A DNA stretch of 64,000 bases from Bradyrhizobium sp. Ghvi (GCF_900115265.1 NZ_FOVU01000002.1:1-64000), one strand, 5' to 3'. Shown: positions 18,090-26,687, counted from the stretch's first letter. The notes: a model not told the origin generated them from the sequence alone. Numbers and translations are program-made.

Positions 18090-19001
18090 TCAGTACAGAC
18101 CGCGGCCCGTCAGGATGCTGCGAGCCTCGGCTGCGCCGTCATCGGAGCCGGCATCGCGGCCGTCCGCGTCATAGGACACCTGCCGGGCATTCTGGAGGGC
18201 CCGCCCCCGGCTTCGGCTCGAGGCTGACATTTCCGATGTCGCGTTGAGCGAGGCGAGGTCGGCAGACGTGTTACCGAGGCTGTAGGGCCGCCCCTCCGGC
18301 ATCGGCACCTCGCCGCGGATGGCGCCGCGGCCTGAGAACGGCAGCTCCGGCACGAACGGTCTTGCCGAAGCGACCCGGACCATTGAGGGCGACGGCGCCG
18401 GCACGCCAGTGCGCAAGGTCGCCATCAGTTGGCGGTCGTCGGAGCCTTCGAGCGGTGCCCGGCCGACATATTCGACCCGGACCTTGGCGACGCCATTGCC
18501 TTTGAATTCAAGCAGTTCGGCGGCCTTGTTCGAGACGTCGATGAGGCGGTTGCCATGATAGGGCCCGCGGTCATTCACGCGGACGATCAGCGACTTGCCG
18601 TTGGAGAGGTTGGTCACCCGCGCATAGGACGGCATCGGCAGGGTCGGATGCGCCGCCGTCAGGGAGCCCATGTCGAAGACTTCGCCATTGGCGGTCAGAC
18701 GGCCGTGGAAATCGTCGCCGTACCAGGACGCCATGCCCTCGGCCCGGTAGTTGACGTCCTCCTCCGGCACATAGGTCCGGCCTCCCACCACATACGGCTT
18801 GCCAATACGATAAGTGCCGCCGCCTTTGGGGACGGGATCGCCCCAGGCCACCACCCGCGGGCTCGACGACACGCCGTATTTGGGATCGACCCGGCTGGCG
18901 AACTTGCCCGACGAGGCGCAATTGGCGAGCGCGAGGCACGTGCCGACCACCGCGACACTGCGCGCGGCCCGCACCACCGAATCTGACCGTCGGATCCCCA
19001 T
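18090..19001 (-). CDS. rlpA: RlpA-like septal lipoprotein / lytic transglycosylase
   Basis: A 303-residue lipoprotein. The lipobox LANC ends at Cys28 after a hydrophobic signal. A double-psi beta-barrel at about residues 85-175 contains ASWYGDDFHGRLTANGEVFD and VRVNDRGPYHGNRLIDVS, the RlpA hallmarks; known members cleave denuded glycan strands at the septum. The C-terminal third is low complexity and lacks an obvious SPOR repeat. ATG 19001 is chosen because the lipoprotein signal begins there; the frame remains open upstream but encodes no recognisable sequence. Confidence 0.88.
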   Translation of the reverse strand: MGIRRSDSVVRAARSVAVVGTCLALANCASSGKFASRVDPKYGVSSSPRVVAWGDPVPKGGGTYRIGKPYVVGGRTYVPEEDVNYRAEGMASWYGDDFHGRLTANGEVFDMGSLTAAHPTLPMPSYARVTNLSNGKSLIVRVNDRGPYHGNRLIDVSNKAAELLEFKGNGVAKVRVEYVGRAPLEGSDDRQLMATLRTGVPAPSPSMVRVASARPFVPELPFSGRGAIRGEVPMPEGRPYSLGNTSADLASLNATSEMSASSRSRGRALQNARQVSYDADGRDAGSDDGAAEARSILTGRGLY

Positions 19002-19366
19002 TCGCCCCAAATACCATTTCGCCGGCGACGTACCCAATCCGCTTGGCGCGGAGAGCGTCGTCCGGTCCTTAAGCTCCGCGGCGGCCCACCACCGTCCCAG
19101 AGGCGGTAACGATAACGCAACCCGAACACGGCGGAAATGGGGAGCCCACAACGTTCGCGCCGGGATGGTAAACAGGTCGTCTAGCATTCTCCGTTGATCT
19201 ACGGGGCGCGAGAGCCTCCGCGCCGCCTCCTCTGTGTCAGTCCTGCACAAGCTGTTGCGCCAAAAGCTCACTCCACCCCTGATATCGCTGGGTTCACCGG
19301 AATTCTTTTGACTGTGCAAGGCTGCCCGCGTCTTCTCGCTTGCAGGGGCGGGATTGGAATTTAACG
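19002..19366. other. Intergenic region, no gene seen
   Basis: Between rlpA and the small plus-strand ORF at 19367. It must contain the divergent promoters, but no convincing -35/-10 pair or long dyad was found. Confidence 0.4.
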
Positions 19367-19456
19367 ATGATCGAAACGGTTTCGGCACTGATGGGTCTGC
19401 TAAGCGCGGGAATTTTCCTGGCCCATGCGTTCGAAGGCTACCGCACGAGGGCCTGA
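19367..19456 (+). CDS. Small membrane protein, 29 residues
   Basis: Reads MIETVSALMGLLSAGIFLAH then AFEGYRTRA and stop. A single hydrophobic helix spans residues 3-20, followed by a short basic tail, the make-up of a real small membrane protein. The ribosome-binding site is weak. Function unknown; I recall similar short ORFs in bradyrhizobia but cannot name a family. Confidence 0.5.
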   Translation: MIETVSALMGLLSAGIFLAHAFEGYRTRA

Positions 19457-19560
19457 CGGCACTCGCGCGGGTGACATTGCATCACCTCCATCAAGACGGC
19501 ACGTTCGGACAATTTTAATCAATCCGATCGAGCATCGAAGACGAGAGCAGCAGGTGTCCC

Positions 19561-19659
19561 ATGTGCAAACATGACCTCGTATCTGATGGCTTCCTGGCTT
19601 TGACCGCTGGCGGTCTGGTCCTGCTCTGCTCGAGCCTCATGGCGCTGGCCTTCGGCTAA
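19561..19659 (+). CDS. Small membrane protein, 32 residues
   Basis: Starts MCKHDLVSDGFLALTAGGLV and continues LLCSSLMALAFG to TAA. A 20-residue hydrophobic helix covers the second half. AGCAGG lies nine bases before the ATG. It lies 105 bp after the 29-residue ORF on the same strand, so the two could share a transcript. Not recognised. Confidence 0.42.
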   Translation: MCKHDLVSDGFLALTAGGLVLLCSSLMALAFG

Positions 19660-19696
19660 TCCATCGAACCCGAGATAGAACCGGCGTGCGCGCCGC

Positions 19697-19990
19697 TCAG
19701 CGCAACCCCAACGGCGAGCTACGATAGAGGCTGTCGCGCGCTTCACTCAGGCAGACGAAGCTGCCGTCGAAGCCCTGAGCATAGAGCTTCTGCCCCTTAC
19801 GGTAATAGACGCCTTTCCTGAAGTCCAACCACACCACTTTGTCGCCGGGGCAATGGCGCTGGGCCTGCGCCTCGTAACGGAACGGCGTCAGCGGTGTCGC
19901 CGACACCTTGGGGGCGCCGGCACCAAGAACGATCCCCGCGCTCGCAAGCGCGAGGCCGCGAGTCCTTTTGCCAAACCTGCTGCGCAGCAC
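19697..19990 (-). CDS. Exported hypothetical protein
   Basis: A 97-residue protein with an N-terminal signal (RSRFGKRTRGLALASAGIVL, Ala-rich cleavage near VSATP). The mature part has two cysteines (QRHCPGDKVVWLDF and GSFVCLSE) that could form a disulfide in the periplasm. The pattern of CPGDxVVWL(x)nG(x)YY(x)K(x)QxLY resembles small conserved rhizobial exported proteins. Function unknown. Confidence 0.7.
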   Translation of the reverse strand: MLRSRFGKRTRGLALASAGIVLGAGAPKVSATPLTPFRYEAQAQRHCPGDKVVWLDFRKGVYYRKGQKLYAQGFDGSFVCLSEARDSLYRSSPLGLR

Positions 19991-20042
19991 GTCCGCCTCT
20001 CCTCAGCTCCTTGCGGCAGGTTACGATAGCGCCTGCGCCCAA

Positions 20043-20372
20043 CTAACCGGCCTGGCGCGATGCGGCCTCGAGCTGCGCTAGCGCCTGATGCAGGCACTCC
20101 TGGAGTTTCTGCGCAACCAGCTCGCGCGAAATTCCCTTCGCCGCGAGGTCGCCCGACACCTTGCTCAGAATCTCGTCCATCGTCTGGTTCGCCAGATTGT
20201 CCGTGACCAGCGCCGTCGCATAAGCCGCCGCGGCATCGCCGACGAGTCCGAGCTCGCCTGCGGCCCAGAGCCCGAGCAGCTTGTTCGAGCGCGCCGCGGC
20301 CTTGAACATCAGTTCCTCCTCGTGGGCGAATTTGGCCTCAAAGCCCTGCTCGCGCTTGTCGAACGTGGTCAT
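20043..20372 (-). CDS. DUF1476 protein, F1Fo-ATPase zeta (inhibitor) subunit family
   Basis: A 109-residue protein starting MTTFDKREQGFEAKFAHEEE, the classic start of the DUF1476 family, whose Paracoccus member is the zeta subunit that blocks ATP hydrolysis by F1. The rest is all-helical, ending in ELVAQKLQECLHQALAQLEA. ATG 20372 is chosen because GGAG lies six bases before it and the usual family length fits; ATG 20384 would add MELT. Rhizobial homologs can be weak or non-inhibitory, so the role here is inferred. Confidence 0.88.
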   Translation of the reverse strand: MTTFDKREQGFEAKFAHEEELMFKAAARSNKLLGLWAAGELGLVGDAAAAYATALVTDNLANQTMDEILSKVSGDLAAKGISRELVAQKLQECLHQALAQLEAASRQAG

Positions 20373-20604
20373 GGTCAGCTCCATTTGCGTTGCGCCGATG
20401 GGATCCCGATGGGGAGCGAAGTTCTCCGTGGTTCTCGTCAATTGAGGATCATTTGAACCTTCCGACCGAAGGCCGGCGCCGTCAAGCCGCCGGTCCGAGC
20501 GCGGCAACGTCACGCCCGGGCCAGTCCCACCGGTTAAATGATATATTTACGATTCGTTAAGCAGACTCACGGCCGATGATCCCGGGAAAATCGAGAGCCG
20601 ATGC

Positions 20605-20832
20605 ATGAACAGACAGCTTCGGGAATTTCGACGGCTTGAGCGCGTGTGCCTGGAGCAGGCGGCGCTCTCGACCATGGACCTCGCGCGATCGGGCCTGCTC
20701 AAGGTCGCCGATGACTGCAGGCTCGCGGCAGAAGCCATCGAGGCACAGCCCGCGCCTCGCGGGGCTATCGGCCTTGCCGTCGAGGCGCTCAGGCTGATGC
20801 TGACGGCCGCGCGCCCGCCCCGCCGGCACTGA
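20605..20832 (+). CDS. Hypothetical small helical protein
   Basis: A 75-residue frame, MNRQLREFRRLERVCLEQAA onward, with regular helix-forming composition (ALSTMDLARSGLLKVADDCR, AAEAIEA) and a basic C-terminus. Overlapping frames on the opposite strand are Ser/Arg-rich shadows. It is oriented away from the zeta-subunit gene. No family recognised. Confidence 0.5.
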   Translation: MNRQLREFRRLERVCLEQAALSTMDLARSGLLKVADDCRLAAEAIEAQPAPRGAIGLAVEALRLMLTAARPPRRH

Positions 20833-20853
20833 CGTCGGGCCGCTTAGTTTTCA

Positions 20854-21045
20854 TCAGCCTTTGGCTGCAGCCGCCTCGCGCGCCAGCCGCTCGGCCTTCA
20901 GCCGCTCGCGATTGGCGTGAAATGCCTTCTGCGCTTCCTCATGGTCGCGCATGGCCTTCTCGGCTTCGATCCGGCGTGCCGCATCGCGCGCCTGGCGCTG
21001 CTCGGGGGTCAGGGGTTTGCGTCGGAAGGAAAGGTCTTCTGTCAT
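20854..21045 (-). CDS. Hypothetical protein, 63 residues, charged helix
   Basis: Starts MTEDLSFRRKPLTPEQRQAR and continues as one long charged helix rich in Glu, Arg and Ala (RRIEAEKAMRDHEEAQKAFH). It is likely a small cytoplasmic coiled-coil protein. The frame is open further upstream but that part looks non-coding, so the internal ATG at 21045 is used. Function unknown. Confidence 0.6.
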   Translation of the reverse strand: MTEDLSFRRKPLTPEQRQARDAARRIEAEKAMRDHEEAQKAFHANRERLKAERLAREAAAAKG

Positions 21046-21536
21046 GCCGCAACAACGCGGCGATGAGGAAAAAGTTCCGCGCGCCGGGTTGAACAGACAT
21101 GGCCGGGCAAGTGGAAATCTACGATCGTTCAGGCGCTTAGCGACACGACAGGAGCAGATTCGAAGACCGTGGCCGGAGCTCATCGACCGGCGCTCCAGGA
21201 GACCGACCGCTTTCCGTCCCGCCAAAAACTCAAAACAACCCCATGCACAGTAGCCCATGCGTGTCCGATCAAGAGCTTACATAGCTGAGCTCCCCGACCT
21301 CGCAAAAGGCGGTTGACGTGTCGGGCAAAACACCGGCATAATGCGATTATTCCGAAATCGATCAAGAGGCCATCTGCGCGTGGGCAATCGAGACGAGCCG
21401 CCTCAGCGCGGTGTGATTTGACGCGCCCCGCCCCCTCGGCTGAGCTACCGGTTCCATGGGAACAAGGGCCCGGACCTGCCATTGGCTTCGGCGGCTCATG
21501 GCTCTCTTTGACGGCGGCCATAACTGGAGACTCAAA
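21046..21536. other. Intergenic region holding copy B of the dispersed repeat
   Basis: No gene-like frame is seen over 490 bp. It contains the 22-nt repeat at 21232-21253; otherwise nothing was recognised. The translation products in this stretch are disordered and Arg/Ser/Pro rich. Confidence 0.4.
21232..21253 (-). repeat. Copy B of the exact 22-nt dispersed repeat
   Basis: On the minus strand it reads CTACTGTGCATGGG...GTTGTTTT, identical to 471-492 and 50315-50336. It lies about 190 bp upstream of the 63-residue minus-strand gene. Flanking DNA differs from the other copies. Confidence 0.75.
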
Positions 21537-21788
21537 ATGCGCACCACAGTCCTGGCCCTGCTGATCCTTCTGGGATCGCTTCCTGCTGCACACGCAGACC
21601 GCGACTATCCCTGGTGTGTGGTCGGCGACGATCTCAGCTGGCCCGGCGAGTGCATGTACTCGACCCGGGAGCAATGCATGGCTTCGGCATCAGGCCGGTG
21701 GAATACGACCTGCGACATCAATCCGCGCGTGAGATTCAATCAGCAGCAGGTCCAGCCGGGGACGAAGAGGCTGCAGGAGCGACGGTGA
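21537..21788 (+). CDS. DUF3551 family exported protein
   Basis: An 83-residue protein with a signal peptide (MRTTVLALLILLGSLPAAHA) followed by the DUF3551 pattern YPWCVVGDDLSWPGECMYST with conserved cysteines, then QCMASASGR and NTTCDINPR. Four cysteines in the mature part suggest two disulfides. The family is abundant in bradyrhizobia, often in many copies, and its function is unknown. Confidence 0.85.
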   Translation: MRTTVLALLILLGSLPAAHADRDYPWCVVGDDLSWPGECMYSTREQCMASASGRWNTTCDINPRVRFNQQQVQPGTKRLQERR

Positions 21789-22016
21789 CTGGCGAGGCCG
21801 GTCAGCCGGTATTGGCTAAGGCGCCGCTCACGGCGATTTGGCTCGGATTGCATGGGCCGAAAGCGGACGCCCGCGGGTTCGCTGGCGTGGATCATCATCC
21901 TTGCATTCAACATTGGCGGGGCGCCGAACGACTAAGCAAGAAGGCCGTCCATGCGGGCGGCCTTTTATTCCGGGCACTATAGCGTCAGCATTGGAGCGGC
22001 AGCCTTTGTCGCTGCT

Positions 22017-22190
22017 TTAGCCAGGCGGAAGGTAACCGCCCTTCGGCAGCTGCTTCACCATTTCAAGATTCTTGTCGATCGCCGCAAATAGCTTATCGAA
22101 CATACCCGCTGGAACAGTGAGGTTCGGGGAACCTCCCGAAACCGCTTCCAGCTCTGCGGCTGACAGTTCACGAGCGCTAATCGTCTTCAT
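22017..22190 (-). CDS. Double-glycine leader peptide (bacteriocin-like small secreted peptide)
   Basis: A 57-residue peptide starting MKTISARELSAAELEAVSGG. The sequence ELSAAELEAVSGG is a textbook double-glycine leader of the kind cleaved by peptidase-containing ABC exporters. The 37-residue mature part, SPNLTVPAGMFDKLFAAIDK then NLEMVKQLPKGGYLPPG, has an amphipathic helix and no cysteines. GGGAGA lies six to seven bases before the ATG, which fixes the start. No exporter or immunity gene is recognisable nearby; a small two-helix membrane ORF lies just upstream. Antimicrobial or signalling activity is not shown. Confidence 0.75.
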   Translation of the reverse strand: MKTISARELSAAELEAVSGGSPNLTVPAGMFDKLFAAIDKNLEMVKQLPKGGYLPPG

Positions 22191-22275
22191 CTGCGTTCTC
22201 CCTACTCTGTGCATGGCTTGATTGCCATCGGATGCAGGATGTACGCGCTCCCGGCGATGGTCGCTGTGACGCACG

Positions 22276-22452
22276 TCACGTTGCCACCGTATTCCGATAT
22301 CCCACCGCAGGAGACTCGACCATAAACGAGACGATGGCCCTCCAGATCAGCAGGAGCAGCGCCGCCAGCAGCAGCTCGCGGCGGCGGGGCCATAGCTCGC
22401 GGACGATGATGCCCAGGAGCATCCCAAGAATTAGCCCGAGGAGCGCTGTCAC
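22276..22452 (-). CDS. Small membrane protein with two predicted helices
   Basis: A 58-residue frame from a GTG at 22452. Helix one is TALLGLILGMLLGIIV, then a basic loop (RELWPRRRE), and helix two is LLLAALLLLIWRAIVSFMV. This composition is unlikely by chance. It lies 85 bp upstream of the double-glycine peptide on the same strand, so it might be a partner. The start is uncertain because no ribosome-binding site is evident. Confidence 0.42.
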   Translation of the reverse strand: MTALLGLILGMLLGIIVRELWPRRRELLLAALLLLIWRAIVSFMVESPAVGYRNTVAT

Positions 22453-22528
22453 GACGGCACACGGATTGTACGTTCGTTTGTGCGCTGAGCTGGCTGATCT
22501 GCCTTAGATAATTGATTTTGCTTCCAAC

Positions 22529-22618
22529 TGGCGGAAGGGGTGGGATTCGAACCCACGGTACCCTTGCGGGCACGCCGGTTTTCAAGACCGGTGCCTTAAA
22601 CCACTCGGCCACCCTTCC
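22529..22618 (-). tRNA. tRNA-Ser (anticodon UGA)
   Basis: A 90-nt class II tRNA with a long variable arm. Acceptor stem GGAAGGG pairs with CCCTTCC, the discriminator is G and CCA is encoded. The anticodon loop reads CTTGAAA, giving anticodon TGA, and the T-loop GGTTCGAATCC is intact. Confidence 0.97.
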
Positions 22619-23093
22619 AGCTCAATCGATTCAACCGCTTAGCGGTTAGCCCCGTTGAACGCAACGCGAACTGTCCTTGGTTCGGGACATGTTGGGACAA
22701 CGGTCTCTTACGGCCTGAGAAAGCCGGCTGCAAGTGGCGGTCAGCGCGCTCGCGAACGTCTCCTTGCGAGACGCCGTCGACACCTGGGATCGCCTCGCCA
22801 TCGATTGCGAAATGCTTACGGCGGTTCTTCAGCACGGCCTCGTATCCAAGGGTATCGCCTGGTCCCGTCGAGACCCGTTGCGATCGTTCCTTATCAGGGT
22901 CCTAGTCTGCCCTCGCGCGCCGGAATCGAAAGGGGCGCCGTAAGGCGCCCCTGCCGGTTACAATTTTGTTCGGGATGAAATGCCAGCCCCGGCGTTGCCA
23001 AGTTTTCCCGGCACATTCGGTTCCGGCTATAACGAATGTGAATCGATGTTCTAATTTTCTTTTTTTGGTCCTATGGTCTCTCCGGAAGGCGCC
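22619..23093. other. Intergenic region with strong GC hairpin
   Basis: No gene recognised. A perfect 8-bp hairpin, GGGGCGCC (22932-22939) and GGCGCCCC (22944-22951), is followed on the minus strand by CTTTCG, so it may terminate a short minus-strand transcript starting in the AT-rich stretch near 23030-23070. That stretch has a pure TTTTTTT run on the plus strand. Confidence 0.35.
22932..22951 (-). terminator. Candidate Rho-independent terminator
   Basis: GGGGCGCC / GGCGCCCC stem with a 4-nt loop; on the minus strand it is followed by a short T-rich tail. No annotated gene ends here, so it may belong to a small RNA. Confidence 0.4.
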
Positions 23094-23261
23094 ATGAGAG
23101 GCATGCTGGAACATCTCGCGCCACTGCGCGAGCAGATAGTGAAGTGCGAGCAGTCGAGGAGCAAAGTCCACCGCCAAGCGGTCTTTGAGAGGATCGCCGC
23201 TCATCACAGGGTCGCCGCAGCCGAACTGGACCACGCCATCTCCCTGGGTGAGAAAGAGTAA
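23094..23261 (+). CDS. Hypothetical small helical protein
   Basis: A 55-residue frame, MRGMLEHLAPLREQIVKCEQ then SRSKVHRQAVFERIAAHHRV and a Glu/Ala-rich end. It is uniformly helix-forming. ATG 23094 is preferred over ATG 23073 because GGAAGG lies just upstream at good spacing. Not recognised. Confidence 0.45.
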   Translation: MRGMLEHLAPLREQIVKCEQSRSKVHRQAVFERIAAHHRVAAAELDHAISLGEKE

Positions 23262-23666
23262 GTAAGGCCCCACGTCAGTTGGCAGGGTTGTGAAGGTCGC
23301 GCCGTAAAAACCCGCATGACTGTGCGAAAGCGAACAGAGCTGAGTGCCGCATTTTCCTAGGCTGCGGTTGCTTGGCCTTCCCCAAGGTCAGCACCCAGCG
23401 GCCCCGGCCTTACCCCAAAAGCCCCCCACCACAAGCCGGGGCCGCATCGGGCGCAGAACCTCATTGGCTCAGGCGTTCAACTCTTCATCCAGGCGAACGC
23501 GTCACGTCCATTCGCCGCGCAATTCGCGCTGCCGCTCCGCCCTGCGGCGTGATCCGCACTTCCCCGGGGATGCGCCAGTCGCTCCATTCAGTCGACATTC
23601 AGCGCGGAACACTTATGACCTCCTTCAGTTGCAGGGCGGCCCGCAACGTTGTTCGTGAGGGTTGAA
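23262..23666. other. Intergenic region, nothing identified
   Basis: No convincing gene, RNA or long repeat. Open frames here are short and Pro/Arg/Ser rich. Confidence 0.4.
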
Positions 23667-23765
23667 GTGAATCGAAGCGATCCATCCTATATCGTTATCG
23701 GCGCGACGATCGTGATCGTGCTGACGACCTGGTACGGCTGGATTGCGAAAGCGGCTGCGGGCTGA
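23667..23765 (+). CDS. Small membrane protein, 32 residues
   Basis: A GTG-started frame reading NRSDPSYIVIGATIVIVLTT after the initiator, then WYGWIAKAAAG. It has one clear transmembrane helix. GAGG lies six bases before the GTG. Function unknown; it resembles the other tiny membrane ORFs in this region only in general form. Confidence 0.45.
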   Translation: MNRSDPSYIVIGATIVIVLTTWYGWIAKAAAG

Positions 23766-23850
23766 ACCCGCCGACCCAGCTCGGTGGTCGACGTTGACAG
23801 GAACTTTTTCTTTGCCGAACTCCGCCAGACGAGCGTCGCATCTTTCAAAC

Positions 23851-23882
23851 CAAAGAAAACGCGGCGCTCCGAGGGGCGCCGC
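23851..23882 (-). terminator. Rho-independent terminator of the 124-residue exported protein gene
   Basis: Stem GCGGCGC (23861-23867) with GCGCCGC (23876-23882). On the minus strand the hairpin is followed by GTTTTCTTTG. It starts about 27 bp past the stop at 23909. Confidence 0.7.
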
Positions 23883-23908
23883 GCAAGACCGTTAGTCGTT
23901 ACGTAGGC

Positions 23909-24283
23909 TCAGTAGCCGCAGGACGCGCAGCCCGTCTGCACCGGCGCGTAGTAGGAATAACCAGGCGAGACCCTCTCGATGCGCTGGCGCGTGGCGTATT
24001 GCGGCGGGATGCGCTCGTACTGGACGCCGGGCGGCGCCACCATCACGGTCTGCGGCACCATTACGGTGCGGTACTGGGCCGGCGTGCGATGCGCGACGAC
24101 CGAGCCCGGCGAGACCATCACGGTCTCGTCGACGGTGCGGTATTGCGGCGCGACGTATTGCTGCTGATAGCAGGTCTGGCACGGCGGCGGTGCGTAGCAA
24201 TTGTAACAACCGGCCGAGGCCGCGCCCGTCATCGAAATCGCGGCGACGGCTGTTGAGAAAATGACAGCGAGAGTACGAGACAT
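23909..24283 (-). CDS. Exported Tyr/Val/Pro-rich repeat protein
   Basis: A 124-residue protein with a signal peptide (MSRTLAVIFSTAVAAISMTG, AASAG). The mature part starts with a Cys-rich patch (CYNCYAPPPCQTCYQQQ) and has short repeats of the type QYRTV-(D/M)-(x)-TVMV and ending CASCGY. The paired CxxC motifs could bind metal or form disulfides. The true start is the internal ATG at 24283, since the upstream extension lacks a signal. Probably a small cell-envelope protein; function unknown. Confidence 0.7.
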   Translation of the reverse strand: MSRTLAVIFSTAVAAISMTGAASAGCYNCYAPPPCQTCYQQQYVAPQYRTVDETVMVSPGSVVAHRTPAQYRTVMVPQTVMVAPPGVQYERIPPQYATRQRIERVSPGYSYYAPVQTGCASCGY

Positions 24284-24455
24284 TGCGGTGGCGCCCCAGT
24301 TGCCCAAAACGGATTTGCGAAGGTCGCGCGCAGTATACGCCGCAAAATCCAGGGCTGCCGAAGTTCGTCGGGGCATCCTTAATGCGAACGGCCGGCTTTC
24401 GCCGGCCGTTGAGAACTTGTTGACCATGCACGCGCCGCGCAAGGCGGTGCAGCGC

Positions 24456-26306
24456 TCAGTTCGAGCGACGCTTCACTTCGCGCACCGCGCCGCGCGCGGC
24501 GCTGGTGGTGAGCGCGGCATACGCCTGCAGCGCGGTTGAGACGTTGCGCTTGCGTGCGGCAGGCTGCCAGGCGGCATCGCCCTTCGCCTCTTCCGCCGCT
24601 CGGCGGCTTGCGAGCTCCTCGTCGGAGATCTCGAGGTTGATGCTGCGGTTCGGGATGTCGATCGCGATGCGGTCGCCGGTGCGCACCAGAGCGATGTTGC
24701 CGCCTTCGGCCGCTTCCGGCGACAGATGGCCGATCGACAGGCCGGACGAGCCGCCGGAGAAACGACCGTCGGTGACGAGCGCGCAGGCTTTGCCCAGGCC
24801 CATCGATTTCAGATAGCTGGTCGGATACAGCATCTCCTGCATGCCGGGACCGCCGCGGGGGCCTTCATAGATGATGACGACGACTTCGCCGGCGAGAACC
24901 TTGCCGCCCAGGATGCCTTCGACGGCCGCGTCCTGGCTTTCGAACACGCGCGCGGGGCCGGAGAATTTCAGGATCGAAGAGTCGACACCGGCGGTTTTCA
25001 CGATGCAACCGTCCTGCGCGAGGTTGCCATAGAGCACGGCAAGGCCGCCATCCTTGCTGAAGGCGTGCGCGAGGTCGCGCACGGCGCCCTTCTCGCGGTC
25101 GGTATCGAGCTCGTCGTAGCGGCGCTCCTGGCTGAAGGCGACCTGGGTCGGGATGCCGCCGGGCGAGGCGCGGTAGAAGGTGCGCACCGTCTCGCTCTTG
25201 CTCCGCTTGATGTCCCAGCGCTCCAGCGCCTCTTTCATGGTCGGCGCATGCACGGTCGAAACCGAGGTGTCAATCAGGCCGGCGCGGTCGAGCTCGCCGA
25301 GAATGCCCAGGATGCCGCCGGCGCGATGCACGTCCTCGACATGCACGTCGGCGACCGACGGGGCGACCTTGCAGAGCACGGGCACGCGGCGCGACAGACG
25401 GTCGATATCCTGCATGGTGAAGGCAACCTGCCCTTCATGCGCGGCCGCGAGCAGATGCAGAACGGTGTTGGTGGAGCCACCCATCGCGATGTCCAGCGTC
25501 ATCGCGTTCTCGAACGCCTTGAAGCTTGCGATATTGCGCGGCAGCACGGAGGCGTCGTCCTGCTCGTAATAGCGGCGGACGAGATCGACGATGGTGTGGC
25601 CGGCCTCGACGAACAGGCGCTTGCGGTCAGCATGGGTCGCAACGACAGTACCGTTGCCGGGCAGCGAAAGACCCAGCGCCTCGGTCAGGCAGTTCATGGA
25701 GTTGGCGGTGAACATACCCGAGCAGGAGCCGCAGGTCGGGCACGCCGAGCGCTCGATCACCTTGACGTCCTCGTCGCTGACCTTGGAGTCGGCCGCCGCG
25801 ACCATGGCATCGATCAGGTCGACGGCCTTCGTCTTGCCCTGCAGCTTGACTTTGCCGGCCTCCATCGGGCCGCCCGATACGAACACGGCTGGGATATTGA
25901 GCCGCAGCGCTGCCATCAGCATGCCGGGCGTGATCTTGTCGCAGTTCGAGATGCAGACGAGGCCGTCGGCGCAATGCGCATTGGCCATGTACTCGACGCT
26001 GTCGGCGATCAGCTCCCGCGACGGCAGGCTGTAGAGCATGCCGTCGTGGCCCATGGCGATGCCGTCATCGACCGCGATGGTGTTGAACTCTTTCGCCACG
26101 CCGCCGGCCTGCTCGATCTCGCGGGCGACGAGCTGACCGAGGTCCTTCAGGTGGACGTGGCCGGGCACGAACTGAGTGAAGGAGTTGACCACTGCGATGA
26201 TCGGCTTGCCGAAATCGCCGTCCTTCATGCCCGTCGCGCGCCAGAGGCCGCGCGCGCCCGCCATGTTGCGGCCGTGGGTGGTGGTGCGGGAGCGATAGGC
26301 TGGCAT
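24456..26306 (-). CDS. ilvD: Dihydroxy-acid dehydratase
   Basis: A 616-residue Fe-S enzyme of valine and isoleucine synthesis, turning dihydroxy-isovalerate and -methylvalerate into the 2-keto acids. Cluster and active-site residues sit exactly where expected for the long 4Fe-4S type: Asp81, Cys122-Asp123-Lys124 in SNCDKITPG, and Cys195 in [12 protein letters not shown] 26306 ([20 protein letters not shown]) matches the family start; the longer frame upstream is leader DNA. A stable hairpin lies 26-61 bases before the ATG. Confidence 0.97.
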   Translation of the reverse strand: MPAYRSRTTTHGRNMAGARGLWRATGMKDGDFGKPIIAVVNSFTQFVPGHVHLKDLGQLVAREIEQAGGVAKEFNTIAVDDGIAMGHDGMLYSLPSRELIADSVEYMANAHCADGLVCISNCDKITPGMLMAALRLNIPAVFVSGGPMEAGKVKLQGKTKAVDLIDAMVAAADSKVSDEDVKVIERSACPTCGSCSGMFTANSMNCLTEALGLSLPGNGTVVATHADRKRLFVEAGHTIVDLVRRYYEQDDASVLPRNIASFKAFENAMTLDIAMGGSTNTVLHLLAAAHEGQVAFTMQDIDRLSRRVPVLCKVAPSVADVHVEDVHRAGGILGILGELDRAGLIDTSVSTVHAPTMKEALERWDIKRSKSETVRTFYRASPGGIPTQVAFSQERRYDELDTDREKGAVRDLAHAFSKDGGLAVLYGNLAQDGCIVKTAGVDSSILKFSGPARVFESQDAAVEGILGGKVLAGEVVVIIYEGPRGGPGMQEMLYPTSYLKSMGLGKACALVTDGRFSGGSSGLSIGHLSPEAAEGGNIALVRTGDRIAIDIPNRSINLEISDEELASRRAAEEAKGDAAWQPAARKRNVSTALQAYAALTTSAARGAVREVKRRSN

Positions 26307-26331
26307 GGCGGTTTCCGTCCTCGGGTGTGAC

Positions 26332-26367
26332 AGGCCGGGCGGAAAAAATGGAAGCCGCCTCAGGCCT
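26332..26367 (-). promoter_or_regulatory. Hairpin in ilvD 5' leader
   Basis: On the minus strand AGGCC-TGA-GGCGG pairs with CCGCC-C-GGCCT around a 12-nt loop containing TTTTTT: two 5-bp helices stacked with a 3/1 internal loop. It lies between a candidate promoter and the ilvD start, so it would be in the mRNA leader. No branched-chain-rich leader peptide accompanies it. Confidence 0.45.
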
Positions 26368-26375
26368 TTCCGGCC

Positions 26376-26403
26376 GGATAGCGCACGGGCCGGGCCGACG
26401 CAA
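26376..26403 (-). promoter_or_regulatory. ilvD: Candidate promoter of ilvD
   Basis: TTGCGT (26403-26398) and CTATCC (26381-26376) on the minus strand with a 16-bp spacer. The -35 resembles TTGAC-type boxes. It is a visual match only. Confidence 0.35.
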
Positions 26404-26687
26404 CGGGAACTTGGGCATGACAGGGCTCCCCTGCTCGCGGCGCGGGCATATCGTGCGCACGGATTCCTCGTGGGCCCTTGCGGAGCGTCGCGCGCGCAGA
26501 CGCACGCATGCGCGCTTCGATCAAGCACGATTCAGTCCGTAGTGATCCGGAATGGAATCCTAACCATCCTTCGCGTACATCGCACGGCATCGATCGGCGG
26601 CCACTTCCACGGGCATCACCCTCTGATCGCGCAACATGGGGTTGGGGGACCACATGGGGCGGGGGATTGAAGGCTGGGGCAAGGTGA

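Noticed and set aside
22202..22612. A minus-strand frame beginning MAEWFKAPVLKTGVPARVPW
   Set aside because: This is the conceptual translation of the tRNA-Ser gene.
22500..22640. tRNA-Ser as the attachment site of a genomic island
   Set aside because: No integrase gene, no second copy of the tRNA 3' end and no island genes are visible in the window.
24726..26330. A 534-codon plus-strand frame opposite ilvD
   Set aside because: Antisense shadow; ilvD on the other strand has all active-site residues.
26310..26530. A leader peptide for branched-chain amino acids upstream of ilvD
   Set aside because: Short frames in this stretch are Pro/Arg rich with no clustered Ile, Leu or Val codons.
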